Source: Afipia clevelandensis ATCC 49720 (GTDB lineage Bacteria; Pseudomonadota; Alphaproteobacteria; Rhizobiales; Xanthobacteraceae). Taken from it: a DNA stretch of 64,000 bases. The stretch covers positions 4,146,155-4,210,154 of the forward strand of contig NZ_KB375281.1 in assembly GCF_000336555.1 (NCBI RefSeq). The letters are read 5' to 3'. Positions within the stretch are counted from its first letter, which is position 1. Each line of letters starts with the position of its first letter. Under the pieces are notes generated by a model. The model was not told where the DNA came from. It worked only from the letters and a program-made list of their open reading frames with translations, and did no database searches. The translations under genes and the position numbers were made by a program. This document shows, piece by piece, positions 9,306 to 17,583 of the stretch.

Positions 9306-9791
9306 ATGAAATATCTGCACAAAACCTGCATCGCTATTATCGGCGCGGTGCTCATCTCCCCGTCCGCTTGGGCCGGGGCGGGTTCTTCGGGCCATAGCCA
9401 CGACGAAACATTCTCGGCAGGTGAGCCGGGTGATCCTAAAAAGGCCGCGCGGATTATTCAGGTCACTATGGGTGAGATGGACGGCAAGATGATGTTCATG
9501 CCGAGCAAGGTTGAGGTCAAAAAGGGGGAACAGGTTAAGTTCATGCTGCGCAACAACGGCGAACTCGACCATGAATTCATCCTCGCGACGACGGCCGACA
9601 ATCTGAAGCATGGCGAGGCCATGAAGAAGAATCCCGACATGGAGCACGATGACCCGAACGGGAAGCGACTTGCTCCCAAGAAGACCAACGAGATCGTCTG
9701 GAAATTCACCAAGGCCGGCGAGTTCGAATACGGATGCCTGATCCCCGGTCATCGGGAAGCCGGAATGGTCGGCACGATATTAGTCAAGTAA
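9306..9791 (+). CDS. Periplasmic cupredoxin-like copper protein
   Basis: 161 residues with a signal peptide (MKYLHKTCIAIIGAVLISPSAWA). A single plastocyanin/azurin-type fold is visible, with an early His in ELDHEF and a C-terminal EYGCLIPGHREAGM providing the Cys-His-Met half of a type-1 site. Before it lies a Met-rich segment (MGEMDGKMMFM). It is likely a soluble copper carrier or electron donor/acceptor for the oxidase encoded just upstream. The ATG at 9306 is preceded by GAAGGAG. Confidence 0.87.
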   Translation: MKYLHKTCIAIIGAVLISPSAWAGAGSSGHSHDETFSAGEPGDPKKAARIIQVTMGEMDGKMMFMPSKVEVKKGEQVKFMLRNNGELDHEFILATTADNLKHGEAMKKNPDMEHDDPNGKRLAPKKTNEIVWKFTKAGEFEYGCLIPGHREAGMVGTILVK

Positions 9792-9826
9792 CCCGAGCCG
9801 GAATCAACTGACGAAAGGAATTGAAT

Positions 9827-10132
9827 ATGAAGACCAACAAAATCGCAGCCGCAACTCTCGCGCTTTCCCTTGCTCTGTCGTCCGCTGTCGCACTCGCCCA
9901 AGCGGCGATGGCGAGCGGCGAGGTCAAGAAGATCGATGAGGCGGCTGGAAAAATAACATTGAAGCATGGTCCCATCAAAAGTCTTGATATGGAAGAGGAG
10001 AGCATGACGATGGTTTTTCGCGTGAAGGAACCGGCGATGCTCAAATCCGTCAAGGTCGGTGACAAAGTGCAGTTCGAAGCCGAACGGGCGACCGCCGGAA
10101 TCACGATCACAAAGATGCAAAAAGGAAAGTGA
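9827..10132 (+). CDS. cusF: CusF-like periplasmic copper chaperone
   Basis: 101 residues: a signal peptide (about 1-27) and a small OB-fold. The ligands match CusF with one change: His in LKHGPIKSLDM and the MTM pair in SMTMVF are present, but the Trp that caps Cu(I) in the E. coli protein is replaced in this segment by Met. That variant is common in alphaproteobacterial homologues. It delivers Cu(I) to the CusCBA pump encoded downstream. The preferred start is ATG 9827 with AAAGGA upstream. Confidence 0.9.
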   Translation: MKTNKIAAATLALSLALSSAVALAQAAMASGEVKKIDEAAGKITLKHGPIKSLDMEEESMTMVFRVKEPAMLKSVKVGDKVQFEAERATAGITITKMQKGK

Positions 10133-10285
10133 CGGCTCTTCGGCGCGGCGGTTCCTAGGCGTCGCGCCGAATTGGGTGAAAGCTCCGCAAGGAAGCGACC
10201 CTTGAGCTGATCCGACATCGCGGCGGCAGTCCGACCATCGGATACGATCACTGGATCGACTGCTCTCAATAAGGTGGAGTTACCG

Positions 10286-11011
10286 ATGACAGGTGTGGGT
10301 GGGAGCGGCGGCACGAGAATAGCTACGGAAAAAGCCTTCGCGAAAAGACGGTTTCCGATCAGGCGCGCGAACATTGGTGACATTCGCCAGATCGCGAAGT
10401 TGGCCAACATGGCGGGTGGAGATACGCTTTCGTTTATCTTGCGAGGCATCGATCCTTCGGTGAGAGCAGTTCGAACCTACCGCGAGATGGTTGCTGCGCC
10501 GACCGGAGTGTATTCGTATCGAAATTGTCTGGTCGCTGTTTCGCGTGGGGTAATTGTTGGTCTGGCGAACGCATTTCCTGCCCAGCTCATCGAAAGTGAG
10601 ACCGCAGACGCAGCATTGACCGCGCGTGAAGAGTTGCTCCGGCCGCGCACGGAGCTCAACGATCCCACCAGCTTCCTGCTGAACAACATCGCGGTTGTGC
10701 GCAGCCACCACAGACTAGGCGTGGGGGCCGCGCTGCTGGCCGCGGTCGTCGATGAGGCCAAGCAGCGTTCGTTCCCGTCCGTGACCTTGCATGTTTGGGC
10801 CGATAACGCCGAAGCGATCTCGTTCTATCTCGCCGCTGGGTTCACAAAGGTCCGTCACGCGGAAATCCCCTCGCATCCCGACCTGCCGCACACAGGCGGA
10901 AGCCTTCTCATGATGCTGCCGGTCGTAAGTGAAAGGGACGAATCGGTTAGGCAGCGGCTTGCGACCGAATCTCAAGAATCGGCGGATGAACGAGCATCGA
11001 CTTCAGCTTGA
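10286..11011 (+). CDS. GNAT-family N-acetyltransferase in the copper block
   Basis: 241 residues with one GNAT domain: the acetyl-CoA loop is in RLGVGAALLAAVVDEA (about 150-165) and the following NAEAISFYLAAGF is the typical C-terminal signature. AAGGTGGAG at 10271-10279 favours ATG 10286 over an in-frame GTG twelve bases upstream. Its TGA sits ten bases before the next start. The substrate is unknown. Its place inside a copper operon is unusual, and it may modify a metal ligand or a neighbouring protein, which is speculation. Confidence 0.82.
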   Translation: MTGVGGSGGTRIATEKAFAKRRFPIRRANIGDIRQIAKLANMAGGDTLSFILRGIDPSVRAVRTYREMVAAPTGVYSYRNCLVAVSRGVIVGLANAFPAQLIESETADAALTAREELLRPRTELNDPTSFLLNNIAVVRSHHRLGVGAALLAAVVDEAKQRSFPSVTLHVWADNAEAISFYLAAGFTKVRHAEIPSHPDLPHTGGSLLMMLPVVSERDESVRQRLATESQESADERASTSA

Positions 11012-11021
11012 GGACATCGTG

Positions 11022-12950
11022 ATGATTGCTCTCCCTTACGACTATTTTCTGATCGCATGGTTCGTCATTGCGGCCGCTTCCACGGCCTACGTCGCTTTCG
11101 ACCAGTTCAATGGGAATCCCGAACCGACCGTGATGAAGTGGGGTTTCATCCTTGTGACCCTGTACATGGGTCCGTTCGGACTTCTCCTGTACGTACTCGC
11201 TGATAAGGAGCCGCGGCCCGGAGAACATGAGCAGTTCACGTCTCCGCTTTGGAAGCAGGGCATCGGAAGCACCATTCATTGCGTCGCTGGTGACGCCACC
11301 GGCATTATTCTCGCAGCGACCGTGACCGCACTGCTCGGTCTACCGATGTGGATCGACCTGATCGTCGAGTATGTCGCGGGCTTCTCGTTTGGTCTCTTCA
11401 TCTTTCAAGCATTGTTTATGAAGAAGATGATGGGCGGTACGTATTGGGAAAATGTTCGGAAGAGTTTCATGCCGGAGTTCATCAGCATGAACGCCATGAT
11501 GGCAGGCATGGCCCCGACCATGAGTCTGCTAATGATGGGCCGCGACATGCGCGCGATGGATCCGCTCGAGCTGATTTTCTGGGGCGTGATGTCGCTCGGC
11601 GTAATGGTCGGCTTCACGACAGCCTATCCGTTCAACGTCTGGATGGTGAAGAAGAAGATCAAGCACGGGTTGATGACCGAGCGCTCGGATAGGGAAGCTG
11701 GCGAGAAGAGCTCAATGTCCGGAATGAAGTCCGAGATGGCTAAAATGTCGGCTGCGGATATAAGCCACATGAAGGGACACGAAGACCATCCGCAGAAACA
11801 AACGGCCGCGAACGGCCGCAAATCTTACGGCGGTCATCAAATGACGAGCGACGCGACAACGCCACAGTTAGCTGCGCTCGCCGGCGTGACGACATTCCTC
11901 CTGATTTCCGGAATGGTGCTCCCAGGTTTCAAGGTCAATCTAGGTCTGAGCGTACGCGACGTCGGCGGCGCCATTATGCCGCCGGGCATGATCATGACGT
12001 TCGACACGCCCGGCGAAGCCATGAAAGACATGGCGGCGGTCAATCCCCGGCAAGTGGTCTATAAGGCGCCTGCCGAAGCCCGAGGGGACAACGTTCTTGA
12101 GCCGCGCATCGAAAACGGGGTGAAGGTCTTCGATATCGAAGCTTCGATCATACGCTGGAATATTCTTCCGGATGTCTCCGTAGAGGCCTATGCCTACAAT
12201 CGCCAGGTGCCGGGCCCGCGGATTCAATTGACCGAAGGCGATCACGTCCGGATCAAATTCCGCAACAACCTTCCGGAATCCACGACTGTGCACTGGCACG
12301 GTCTGATCGTACCAAACGAGATGGACGGCCCGGCCAAGATAGCCCAGCCGCCCGTGGCGCCGGGCGGGCAATACACCTACGAGTTCACCGTGAGCCAAAG
12401 CGGAACCTACTTTTATCACAGCCACGACCACCCCGATCGTCAACAAGGCCTAGGCCTTTACGGCGCGTTGCTGATTGCGCCGAAGGACAGTGCCGCCGAT
12501 GTAAAAGCCGATCTCGAATACACTATCCAGCTCCAGGAATGGCTCAAGCGCGAATGGCTCACCTATCCCGCGATGCTGATGGAGGGTGGCCTTCCGAACT
12601 ATTTCACCATCAATGGGAAGTCGTATCCGGAGACAGACACCGTCTTCATGAAGGTTGGGCAAACCATCAAGATTCGCTTCATCGGCACCAACAACAACTT
12701 CGTTCACCCTATGCATGTTCATGGCGGGCCTTTCCAGGTAGTGGCCCGCGACGGAGAGACGTTGGCAGAAAACCAGCGGTTTTTTGCCGATACGGTGAAC
12801 GTCGGACCAGGACAGCGATACGACGTGGTTTGGACAGCGCGCAAACCCGGGAAATGGCTGGTGCACTGTCATATCCCGCATCACACCACCAACAACAATG
12901 TCGAGCAGAAAGGAGCGGGCGGCCTGACACTAGTTCTCAACGTGCAATAA
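11022..12950 (+). CDS. DUF4396 membrane domain fused to a two-domain multicopper oxidase
   Basis: 642 residues. Residues 1-230 form a multi-pass membrane region with Met-rich helices of the DUF4396 type (SMNAMMAGMAPTMSLLMMGRDM). A Met/His-rich linker follows (MSGMKSEMAKMSAADISHMKGHEDH). From about 330 there is a compact multicopper oxidase with HWHG, HSHDH, HPMHVHGG and HCHIPHHTTN; the axial Met expected after the last motif is not obvious. The protein would anchor an oxidase to the inner membrane, facing the periplasm. GAGGA at 11010-11014 supports ATG 11022 rather than ATG 10986. No Tat or Sec signal precedes the oxidase; the membrane domain must supply export. Confidence 0.88.
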   Translation: MIALPYDYFLIAWFVIAAASTAYVAFDQFNGNPEPTVMKWGFILVTLYMGPFGLLLYVLADKEPRPGEHEQFTSPLWKQGIGSTIHCVAGDATGIILAATVTALLGLPMWIDLIVEYVAGFSFGLFIFQALFMKKMMGGTYWENVRKSFMPEFISMNAMMAGMAPTMSLLMMGRDMRAMDPLELIFWGVMSLGVMVGFTTAYPFNVWMVKKKIKHGLMTERSDREAGEKSSMSGMKSEMAKMSAADISHMKGHEDHPQKQTAANGRKSYGGHQMTSDATTPQLAALAGVTTFLLISGMVLPGFKVNLGLSVRDVGGAIMPPGMIMTFDTPGEAMKDMAAVNPRQVVYKAPAEARGDNVLEPRIENGVKVFDIEASIIRWNILPDVSVEAYAYNRQVPGPRIQLTEGDHVRIKFRNNLPESTTVHWHGLIVPNEMDGPAKIAQPPVAPGGQYTYEFTVSQSGTYFYHSHDHPDRQQGLGLYGALLIAPKDSAADVKADLEYTIQLQEWLKREWLTYPAMLMEGGLPNYFTINGKSYPETDTVFMKVGQTIKIRFIGTNNNFVHPMHVHGGPFQVVARDGETLAENQRFFADTVNVGPGQRYDVVWTARKPGKWLVHCHIPHHTTNNNVEQKGAGGLTLVLNVQ

Positions 12951-12979
12951 GGGGCAGCCATCAAACCCAGGAGAGCTCA

Positions 12980-13312
12980 ATGAATCAAATGAGCAAAGAA
13001 ATGCAAAGCTGCATCGATGAATGTCTGCGCTGCTACCAAGTATGTCTAGGAACAGCCATGACCCATTGCCTGGAGACTGGGGGCAAACACGTCGAACCCC
13101 AGCACTTCAGGCTTATGATGGCCTGCGCCGAAATCTGCCGCACGGCCGCGCATTTCATGTTGCTGAATACGCCTCACCACAAGCACGTCTGCGGCGAGTG
13201 CGCGGAAATTTGCACCGAGTGTGCGAAGGACTGCGAACGCATCGGCAGCATGGACGATTGCGTCAAGGCCTGCAAGCAGTGCGCGGAAAGCTGCCGCGCC
13301 ATGGCAGGCTAG
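12980..13312 (+). CDS. Cys-rich four-helix-bundle copper storage protein (Csp family)
   Basis: 110 residues with 16 cysteines, almost all in CxxxC or CxxC spacing along helices (SCIDECLRCYQVC, ACAEIC, CGECAEICTECAKDC, CVKACKQCAESC). This is the pattern of the Csp family, in which a four-helix bundle core binds many Cu(I) ions through Cys thiolates. There is no signal peptide, so it should be cytosolic, like Csp3. It lies 29 bases after the membrane oxidase gene, with GGAGAG before the ATG. A hairpin at 13329-13358 may end this transcript. Confidence 0.93.
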   Translation: MNQMSKEMQSCIDECLRCYQVCLGTAMTHCLETGGKHVEPQHFRLMMACAEICRTAAHFMLLNTPHHKHVCGECAEICTECAKDCERIGSMDDCVKACKQCAESCRAMAG

Positions 13313-13328
13313 ATGAGCTGACAATCGG

Positions 13329-13358
13329 TCAGGCGCAAGATCGATGTCTAGCGCCTGA
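13329..13358 (+). terminator. Hairpin after the copper storage gene
   Basis: TCAGGCGC (13329-13336) pairs with GCGCCTGA (13351-13358) across a 14-base loop. There is no T-run, so it may be a weak or Rho-assisted terminator or an mRNA-end stabiliser. It lies 16 bases past the csp stop codon. Confidence 0.4.
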
Positions 13359-13452
13359 TCGGGCTATCGTTCGAGGCGAAGTGCCTTTCCCCGGTCGAAT
13401 CGTCACCAACGTAAACGTCCCCGCCTTTCTGAAACCGTCGCCAAGAGTTTTC

Positions 13453-14619
13453 ATGACAATTCGTGCTTTCCTTCCTGCCAATGGCCGTGATCTCCGCCTC
13501 GATCTTTTCCGCGGCCTTGCGAACTGGGCAATCTTTCTCGATCACATCCCGAATAACGCGGTCGCGTGGCTCACGACCAGAAATTATGGCTTCAGCGATG
13601 CAGCGGATATCTTCGTCTTCATTTCCGGCTATACGGCCGCGTTTGTCTACGCCAAGAGCATGCTCGTCCAAGGCTTCGTTGCAGGAACCGCTCGACTATT
13701 AAAACGCGTTTGGCAATTATATATCGCGCACGTGCTGCTGTTCGTTTTCTATATCGCGGCAATCGGCTGGGTCGTGGAAGCCTACAATCATTCTCACCTT
13801 GTGGATGAATTCAACGTTGCAGGGTTGATCGATCGTCCAATGCAGACCTTAATGCAAGGCCTGCTGCTCAAATTCAAGCCTCTGAATCTCGACGTTCTCC
13901 CGCTCTATATCGTTCTGATGGCTGCATTTCCGCTGGTATTGTGGCTGATGCTTCAACGGCCAGACCTTGCAATCGCGAGCTTGCTCGTCATCTATTTCGC
14001 TGCACGCCAATTCGGATGGAATCTTCCCGCCTACCCATCGGGTGTTTGGTATTTCAACCCGTTCACATGGCAACTCCTCTTCGTGCTTGGGGCCTGGAGC
14101 GCGCTCGGTGGAGCGTCGCGGCTGCAGAGATTCATTCGGTCGCCCGCGATCATATCGATCTGTTTCGTTTATCTGGGGTTTGCGCTGCTTATGACGGTTG
14201 CAGGTCATGTAGGGCCGCTTGGAAAGCTAATCCCTGAAGGGCTGTTGGGCGCATTCAATCCTAACGACAAGACAAACCTCGCGCCATATCGGGTTCTGCA
14301 CTTCGTTGCCCTGGCCGTTCTAGTCGTTCGGTTTCTCCCCTTCGGTTGGCCCGGGTTGACCTCGCGCTGGCTTCGCCCACTGATCATCTGCGGTCAGCGC
14401 TCATTGGAAGTATTCTGCGTCGGAGTGTTTCTCTCCTTCGTCGGTCATTTCCTTCTCGAACTGATCTCCGACTCGCTTCTCGCGCAGATCATCGTGAGTG
14501 TGTCTGGAATCGCGCTCATGACGGCCGTCGCCTACTACCGATCGTGGTCCAAGGATCTGGACAGGCAACCCGCGGCGTCCAAATCCAGTGCGGAATCGGT
14601 TTCGACATCGATCACTTAG
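13453..14619 (+). CDS. opgC: OpgC-family membrane acyltransferase
   Basis: 388 residues with about ten predicted membrane helices, beginning RDLRLDLFRGLANWAIFLDHIPNN, the N-terminal hallmark of OpgC (succinyl modification of periplasmic glucans) in Rhizobiales. The reading frame is open upstream through the Csp gene, but homology begins at the ATG 13453. OpgC-like genes recur in alphaproteobacterial copper clusters. Adding negative charges to periplasmic glucans could affect metal binding in the envelope, which is inference. Alternatively it acylates another surface glycan. Confidence 0.85.
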   Translation: MTIRAFLPANGRDLRLDLFRGLANWAIFLDHIPNNAVAWLTTRNYGFSDAADIFVFISGYTAAFVYAKSMLVQGFVAGTARLLKRVWQLYIAHVLLFVFYIAAIGWVVEAYNHSHLVDEFNVAGLIDRPMQTLMQGLLLKFKPLNLDVLPLYIVLMAAFPLVLWLMLQRPDLAIASLLVIYFAARQFGWNLPAYPSGVWYFNPFTWQLLFVLGAWSALGGASRLQRFIRSPAIISICFVYLGFALLMTVAGHVGPLGKLIPEGLLGAFNPNDKTNLAPYRVLHFVALAVLVVRFLPFGWPGLTSRWLRPLIICGQRSLEVFCVGVFLSFVGHFLLELISDSLLAQIIVSVSGIALMTAVAYYRSWSKDLDRQPAASKSSAESVSTSIT

Positions 14620-14685
14620 AAGTTTGTTCGGAGGGAGAGATGTTTGGAGTAGTCTCGAAGACCAACGAAGTACGGACCCCGCGAC

Positions 14686-15174
14686 ATGGATAGCTCAGGA
14701 AAATATCCAGGCGTTTTGACTCGCAGGAGCGTTTTGGGGCTAACAGCCGCGCTACTGGTTTTCCCGGACGGCGCTACCTCCGCTGCGGAATCCGTTGTCT
14801 TGGTTCATAAGGATCCAGATTGCGGTTGTTGCTCGGGTTGGGTGCGCCATCTCAAGGAAGCTGGTTTCACCGTGACGATCGAGGAAACGGCGGATCTTCA
14901 TGCGGTCCGGAAACGCCTTCGCGTACCTGCCGACCTCGCGGCGTGTCATACGGCCGAGGCGGATGGATACGTCATTGAAGGTCATGTCCCCGCAGCCGCG
15001 CTGCGACGACTATTGAAGGAACGTCCGAACGCGGTCGGGTTGGCGGTTCCCGGCATGCCTTTGGGATCGCCGGGGATGGAGGGCAGCCGGGTCGATCCCT
15101 ATAACGTCGTTCTCTTTGACGCCTCCAGCCGGCGAACATACATGCGGTTCATCGGCGGCGATATCGCTGGTTGA
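14686..15174 (+). CDS. DUF411 periplasmic metal-binding protein
   Basis: 162 residues with an export signal (TRRSVLGLTAALLVFP, Tat-like twin Arg) and a DUF411 domain. The signature CGCCSGW (in KDPDCGCCSGWVRHL, about 44-58) and a later AACHTAEADGYVIEGHVP are visible. DUF411 proteins are typical members of copper-resistance operons and are thought to bind Cu in the periplasm. The family role is not firmly established. Confidence 0.87.
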   Translation: MDSSGKYPGVLTRRSVLGLTAALLVFPDGATSAAESVVLVHKDPDCGCCSGWVRHLKEAGFTVTIEETADLHAVRKRLRVPADLAACHTAEADGYVIEGHVPAAALRRLLKERPNAVGLAVPGMPLGSPGMEGSRVDPYNVVLFDASSRRTYMRFIGGDIAG

Positions 15175-15287
15175 GACTGATCTTTTAACCATGTCGCAAG
15201 TAACTGTTATCTGATCGTTTTCCGCCTATGGCGGATTTGTGATGTGATCTGCCTTCCCAAATCCATGATCCTATGGGATGTTGGGTT

Positions 15288-15662
15288 ATGAATTTATGCC
15301 GATTCATCAGCCGTTTGTTTGCGGTCTTTGCGATCATCGGGCTCGTTGCTTCGCCGCTGGCCACGCCAGCGGCGGCTAAACTGATGCCGGCAGCAAAGAT
15401 GGGCGACATGTCGGCGATGAGCGATATGTCAGCAATGTCCGCCGACATGCCTTGCTGTCCGGAGACACAAAAGAGCAACGACTGCCAGGATTGTCCGCTT
15501 CGTGCGATGTGCGCGTTGGGCGTTGCACAGGCGCAGCCTCCTGTGGCAACCGGAATCCTGGCGCCTCTGCCAATACACCGTCCGCTCACGGCTTTCGACG
15601 ATCGGATCGCCGATGGCCTCGACGGTTCTCCGCCGGATCACCCCCCTCGAAACCTGGTCTGA
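15288..15662 (+). CDS. Small secreted Met/Cys-rich protein
   Basis: About 124 residues from ATG 15288 (an in-frame ATG at 15273 is possible). A signal peptide (FAVFAIIGLVASPLATPAAA) is followed by a Met-repeat region (KMGDMSAMSDMSAMSADMP) and a Cys cluster (PCCPETQKSNDCQDCPLRAMC). The composition points to periplasmic Cu/Ag binding. I do not recognise a named family. It precedes the FixH-like and cusBA genes. Confidence 0.7.
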   Translation: MNLCRFISRLFAVFAIIGLVASPLATPAAAKLMPAAKMGDMSAMSDMSAMSADMPCCPETQKSNDCQDCPLRAMCALGVAQAQPPVATGILAPLPIHRPLTAFDDRIADGLDGSPPDHPPRNLV

Positions 15663-15760
15663 CCGGCGCTTAAGCGCCGATTGCTGCCGCGCGGACGCAA
15701 GTTCGCGCGGATGACGCATGCCGCCTTGCGGCAGACCCAGGACAATCGAGGACTACGAAC

Positions 15761-16168
15761 ATGAAGACGTTTAACTTCGCGCAGGCCTTCCAGGCTGCGC
15801 TGATCGCTGCCGCAATCGGTGGTACAAGCACGGCCGCTCTGGCGGACATCAAGGACTACAAATTCGAGCTGGTCGATCAGACCATCCAGGCCGGGCCCGA
15901 CAAGGTCATCACCGTCCGACTGATGAACACGAAGACCGGCAAGCCGGTGCCTGACGCCGTCATCTTCGCGACCCGTCTCGACATGGCTCCGGACGGCATG
16001 CAGGAGATGGCAACCAAGATCGCGCCGATGCCGGGCGCGGAGCCGGGCAGTTACAAGTTCAAGGCGACGTTCGGGATGGCGGGCCGCTGGCAGCTTTCGC
16101 TCGGCGCCAAGGTTCAGGGCGAGACCGGCACCGTCGAGAACAAGCTCGTCATCACGGCGCAGAAATGA
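15761..16168 (+). CDS. FixH/YtkA-like secreted protein
   Basis: 135 residues: a signal peptide (cleavage near ALA-DIK) and one immunoglobulin-like domain of the YtkA/FixH type (PDKVITVRLMNTKTGKPVPDAVIFATRLDMAPDGM). Met residues in RLDMAPDGMQEMATKIAPM could serve as metal ligands. Its stop overlaps the cusB start as ATGA, implying translational coupling, so it works with the CusBA pump. Similar genes precede RND adaptors in other alphaproteobacterial copper loci. Confidence 0.82.
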   Translation: MKTFNFAQAFQAALIAAAIGGTSTAALADIKDYKFELVDQTIQAGPDKVITVRLMNTKTGKPVPDAVIFATRLDMAPDGMQEMATKIAPMPGAEPGSYKFKATFGMAGRWQLSLGAKVQGETGTVENKLVITAQK

Positions 16169-17583
16169 CCCGCGCCGTTCTCACAAGCGCTGCCGCCGCG
16201 TTGATCGCGGCGGCAGGCATTGGATACGTCGCCGGCACGCAGCGGCCGCCGGCGCGCGCCTTCGCCATGGTTACTCCCGCAAGGGCGGAAGGAAATTCCG
16301 CCCCGATCTATTTTCAGGATCCGGACGGCAAGCCTGCATATTCGCTGACGCCGAGGAAGACCGGGGATGGCCGCGACTATCGTGCTGTTCCGGCGGGCGC
16401 CGACGTCAGTTTTGGCGAGGCAGCTCCGGACGCAATGCCACCAGCGGCGGCATCCGCCAGCGGCACTACGGAGCGAAAAATCAAGTACTACCGCAATCCC
16501 ATGGGACTGCCGGACACGTCGCCGACACCGAAGAAGGACTCGATGGGGATGGACTACATCGCTGTCTTTGAAGGTGACGATTCCGACGACGGGTCCGTCA
16601 AGCTTTCCCCCGGCAAGATCCAGCGCACCGGCGTCAAATCCGAACCCGCGTCACGGCGAGTGATCCGGACGTTGGTGCGGGCGCCCGGGACGATCCAACT
16701 TGACGAGCGCCGCATCTCGGTCATCTCGATGCGAGCCGAGAGCTGGGTGCAGAAGGTCGCGGATGTGACCACGGGCACCCAGGTCAAAAGGGGCCAGCCG
16801 CTGATGGAGATTTACAGCCCATCCGTGGCATCGGCGGCCGCCGAATACATAGCCACCATCACGTCGAAAGGGACGAGCGGCGTCGCCGTGTATGGTCGCG
16901 GCTCGCGTCAGCGGCTGATGAACCTCGACGTCCCTGACACAGCAATTGCGGCCATGGAGAAGAGCGGCACTGTTCCGATCACCATCGACTGGTCGGCGCC
17001 GCGCGACGGCATTGTGCTCGAACGTAACGCCATCGAAGGTATGCGCGCGCAGCCCGGGGATGTGTTGTTCCGGGTTGCGGATACGTCCGTGGTGTGGGCG
17101 ATGGTCGATGTCGCAGAGCGTGACCTCGGCGCCATTGCCGTCGGGCAATCCGTCACCGTGAAGGCTCGCAGCTTTCCCGGTCGCGAGTTCGCCGGGAAGA
17201 TATCCGTGATCTACCCGCAGGTGAACCGGGAAACCCGCACCGCCCGCGTCCGGATCGAACTTGGGAATGCTGATCTCGCGCTGCTTCCTGACATGTACGT
17301 GGACGCGGAAATCAACACCGGCAATCCGGAGCCGGTCCTCGTTGTCCCTGCCAGCGCCGTTCTTGATACGGGGAAACGACAATCAGTACTTGTTGACAAA
17401 GGACAAGGGCGGTTCGAGCCACGTGAGGTCAAGCTCGGTCATCGTGGCGACGGCTACGTGGAAGTCCGGGACGGTGTCGCGGAAGGCGAGCCGGTTGTCG
17501 TCTCTGCGAACTTCCTGATCGACGCCGAGAGCAACCTGAAGGCTGCGCTCAAGGGATTTTCTGAAGCGGGAGGCCAGCAATGA
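16165..17583 (+). CDS. cusB: CusB-like periplasmic adaptor of a heavy-metal RND pump
   Basis: 472-residue membrane-fusion protein linking the RND pump to the outer-membrane channel. It has an N-terminal signal anchor, then two YHS-like metal motifs (IYFQDPDGKPAYSLTPRKTGDGRDY and YYRNPMGLPDTSPTPKKDSMGMDY, the latter the usual heavy-metal-binding domain), then barrel-sandwich and beta-barrel domains (LDERRISVISMRAESWVQKV; PRDGIVLERNAIEGM). The duplicated N-terminal metal motif is somewhat unusual. It is coupled by ATGA overlaps to both the preceding gene and cusA. Confidence 0.94.
   Translation: MTRAVLTSAAAALIAAAGIGYVAGTQRPPARAFAMVTPARAEGNSAPIYFQDPDGKPAYSLTPRKTGDGRDYRAVPAGADVSFGEAAPDAMPPAAASASGTTERKIKYYRNPMGLPDTSPTPKKDSMGMDYIAVFEGDDSDDGSVKLSPGKIQRTGVKSEPASRRVIRTLVRAPGTIQLDERRISVISMRAESWVQKVADVTTGTQVKRGQPLMEIYSPSVASAAAEYIATITSKGTSGVAVYGRGSRQRLMNLDVPDTAIAAMEKSGTVPITIDWSAPRDGIVLERNAIEGMRAQPGDVLFRVADTSVVWAMVDVAERDLGAIAVGQSVTVKARSFPGREFAGKISVIYPQVNRETRTARVRIELGNADLALLPDMYVDAEINTGNPEPVLVVPASAVLDTGKRQSVLVDKGQGRFEPREVKLGHRGDGYVEVRDGVAEGEPVVVSANFLIDAESNLKAALKGFSEAGGQQ

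Noticed and set aside
13021-13452. N-terminal extension of the OpgC frame back to 13,021
   Set aside because: It overlaps the Csp gene in another frame and lacks OpgC homology; the family starts at 13,453.
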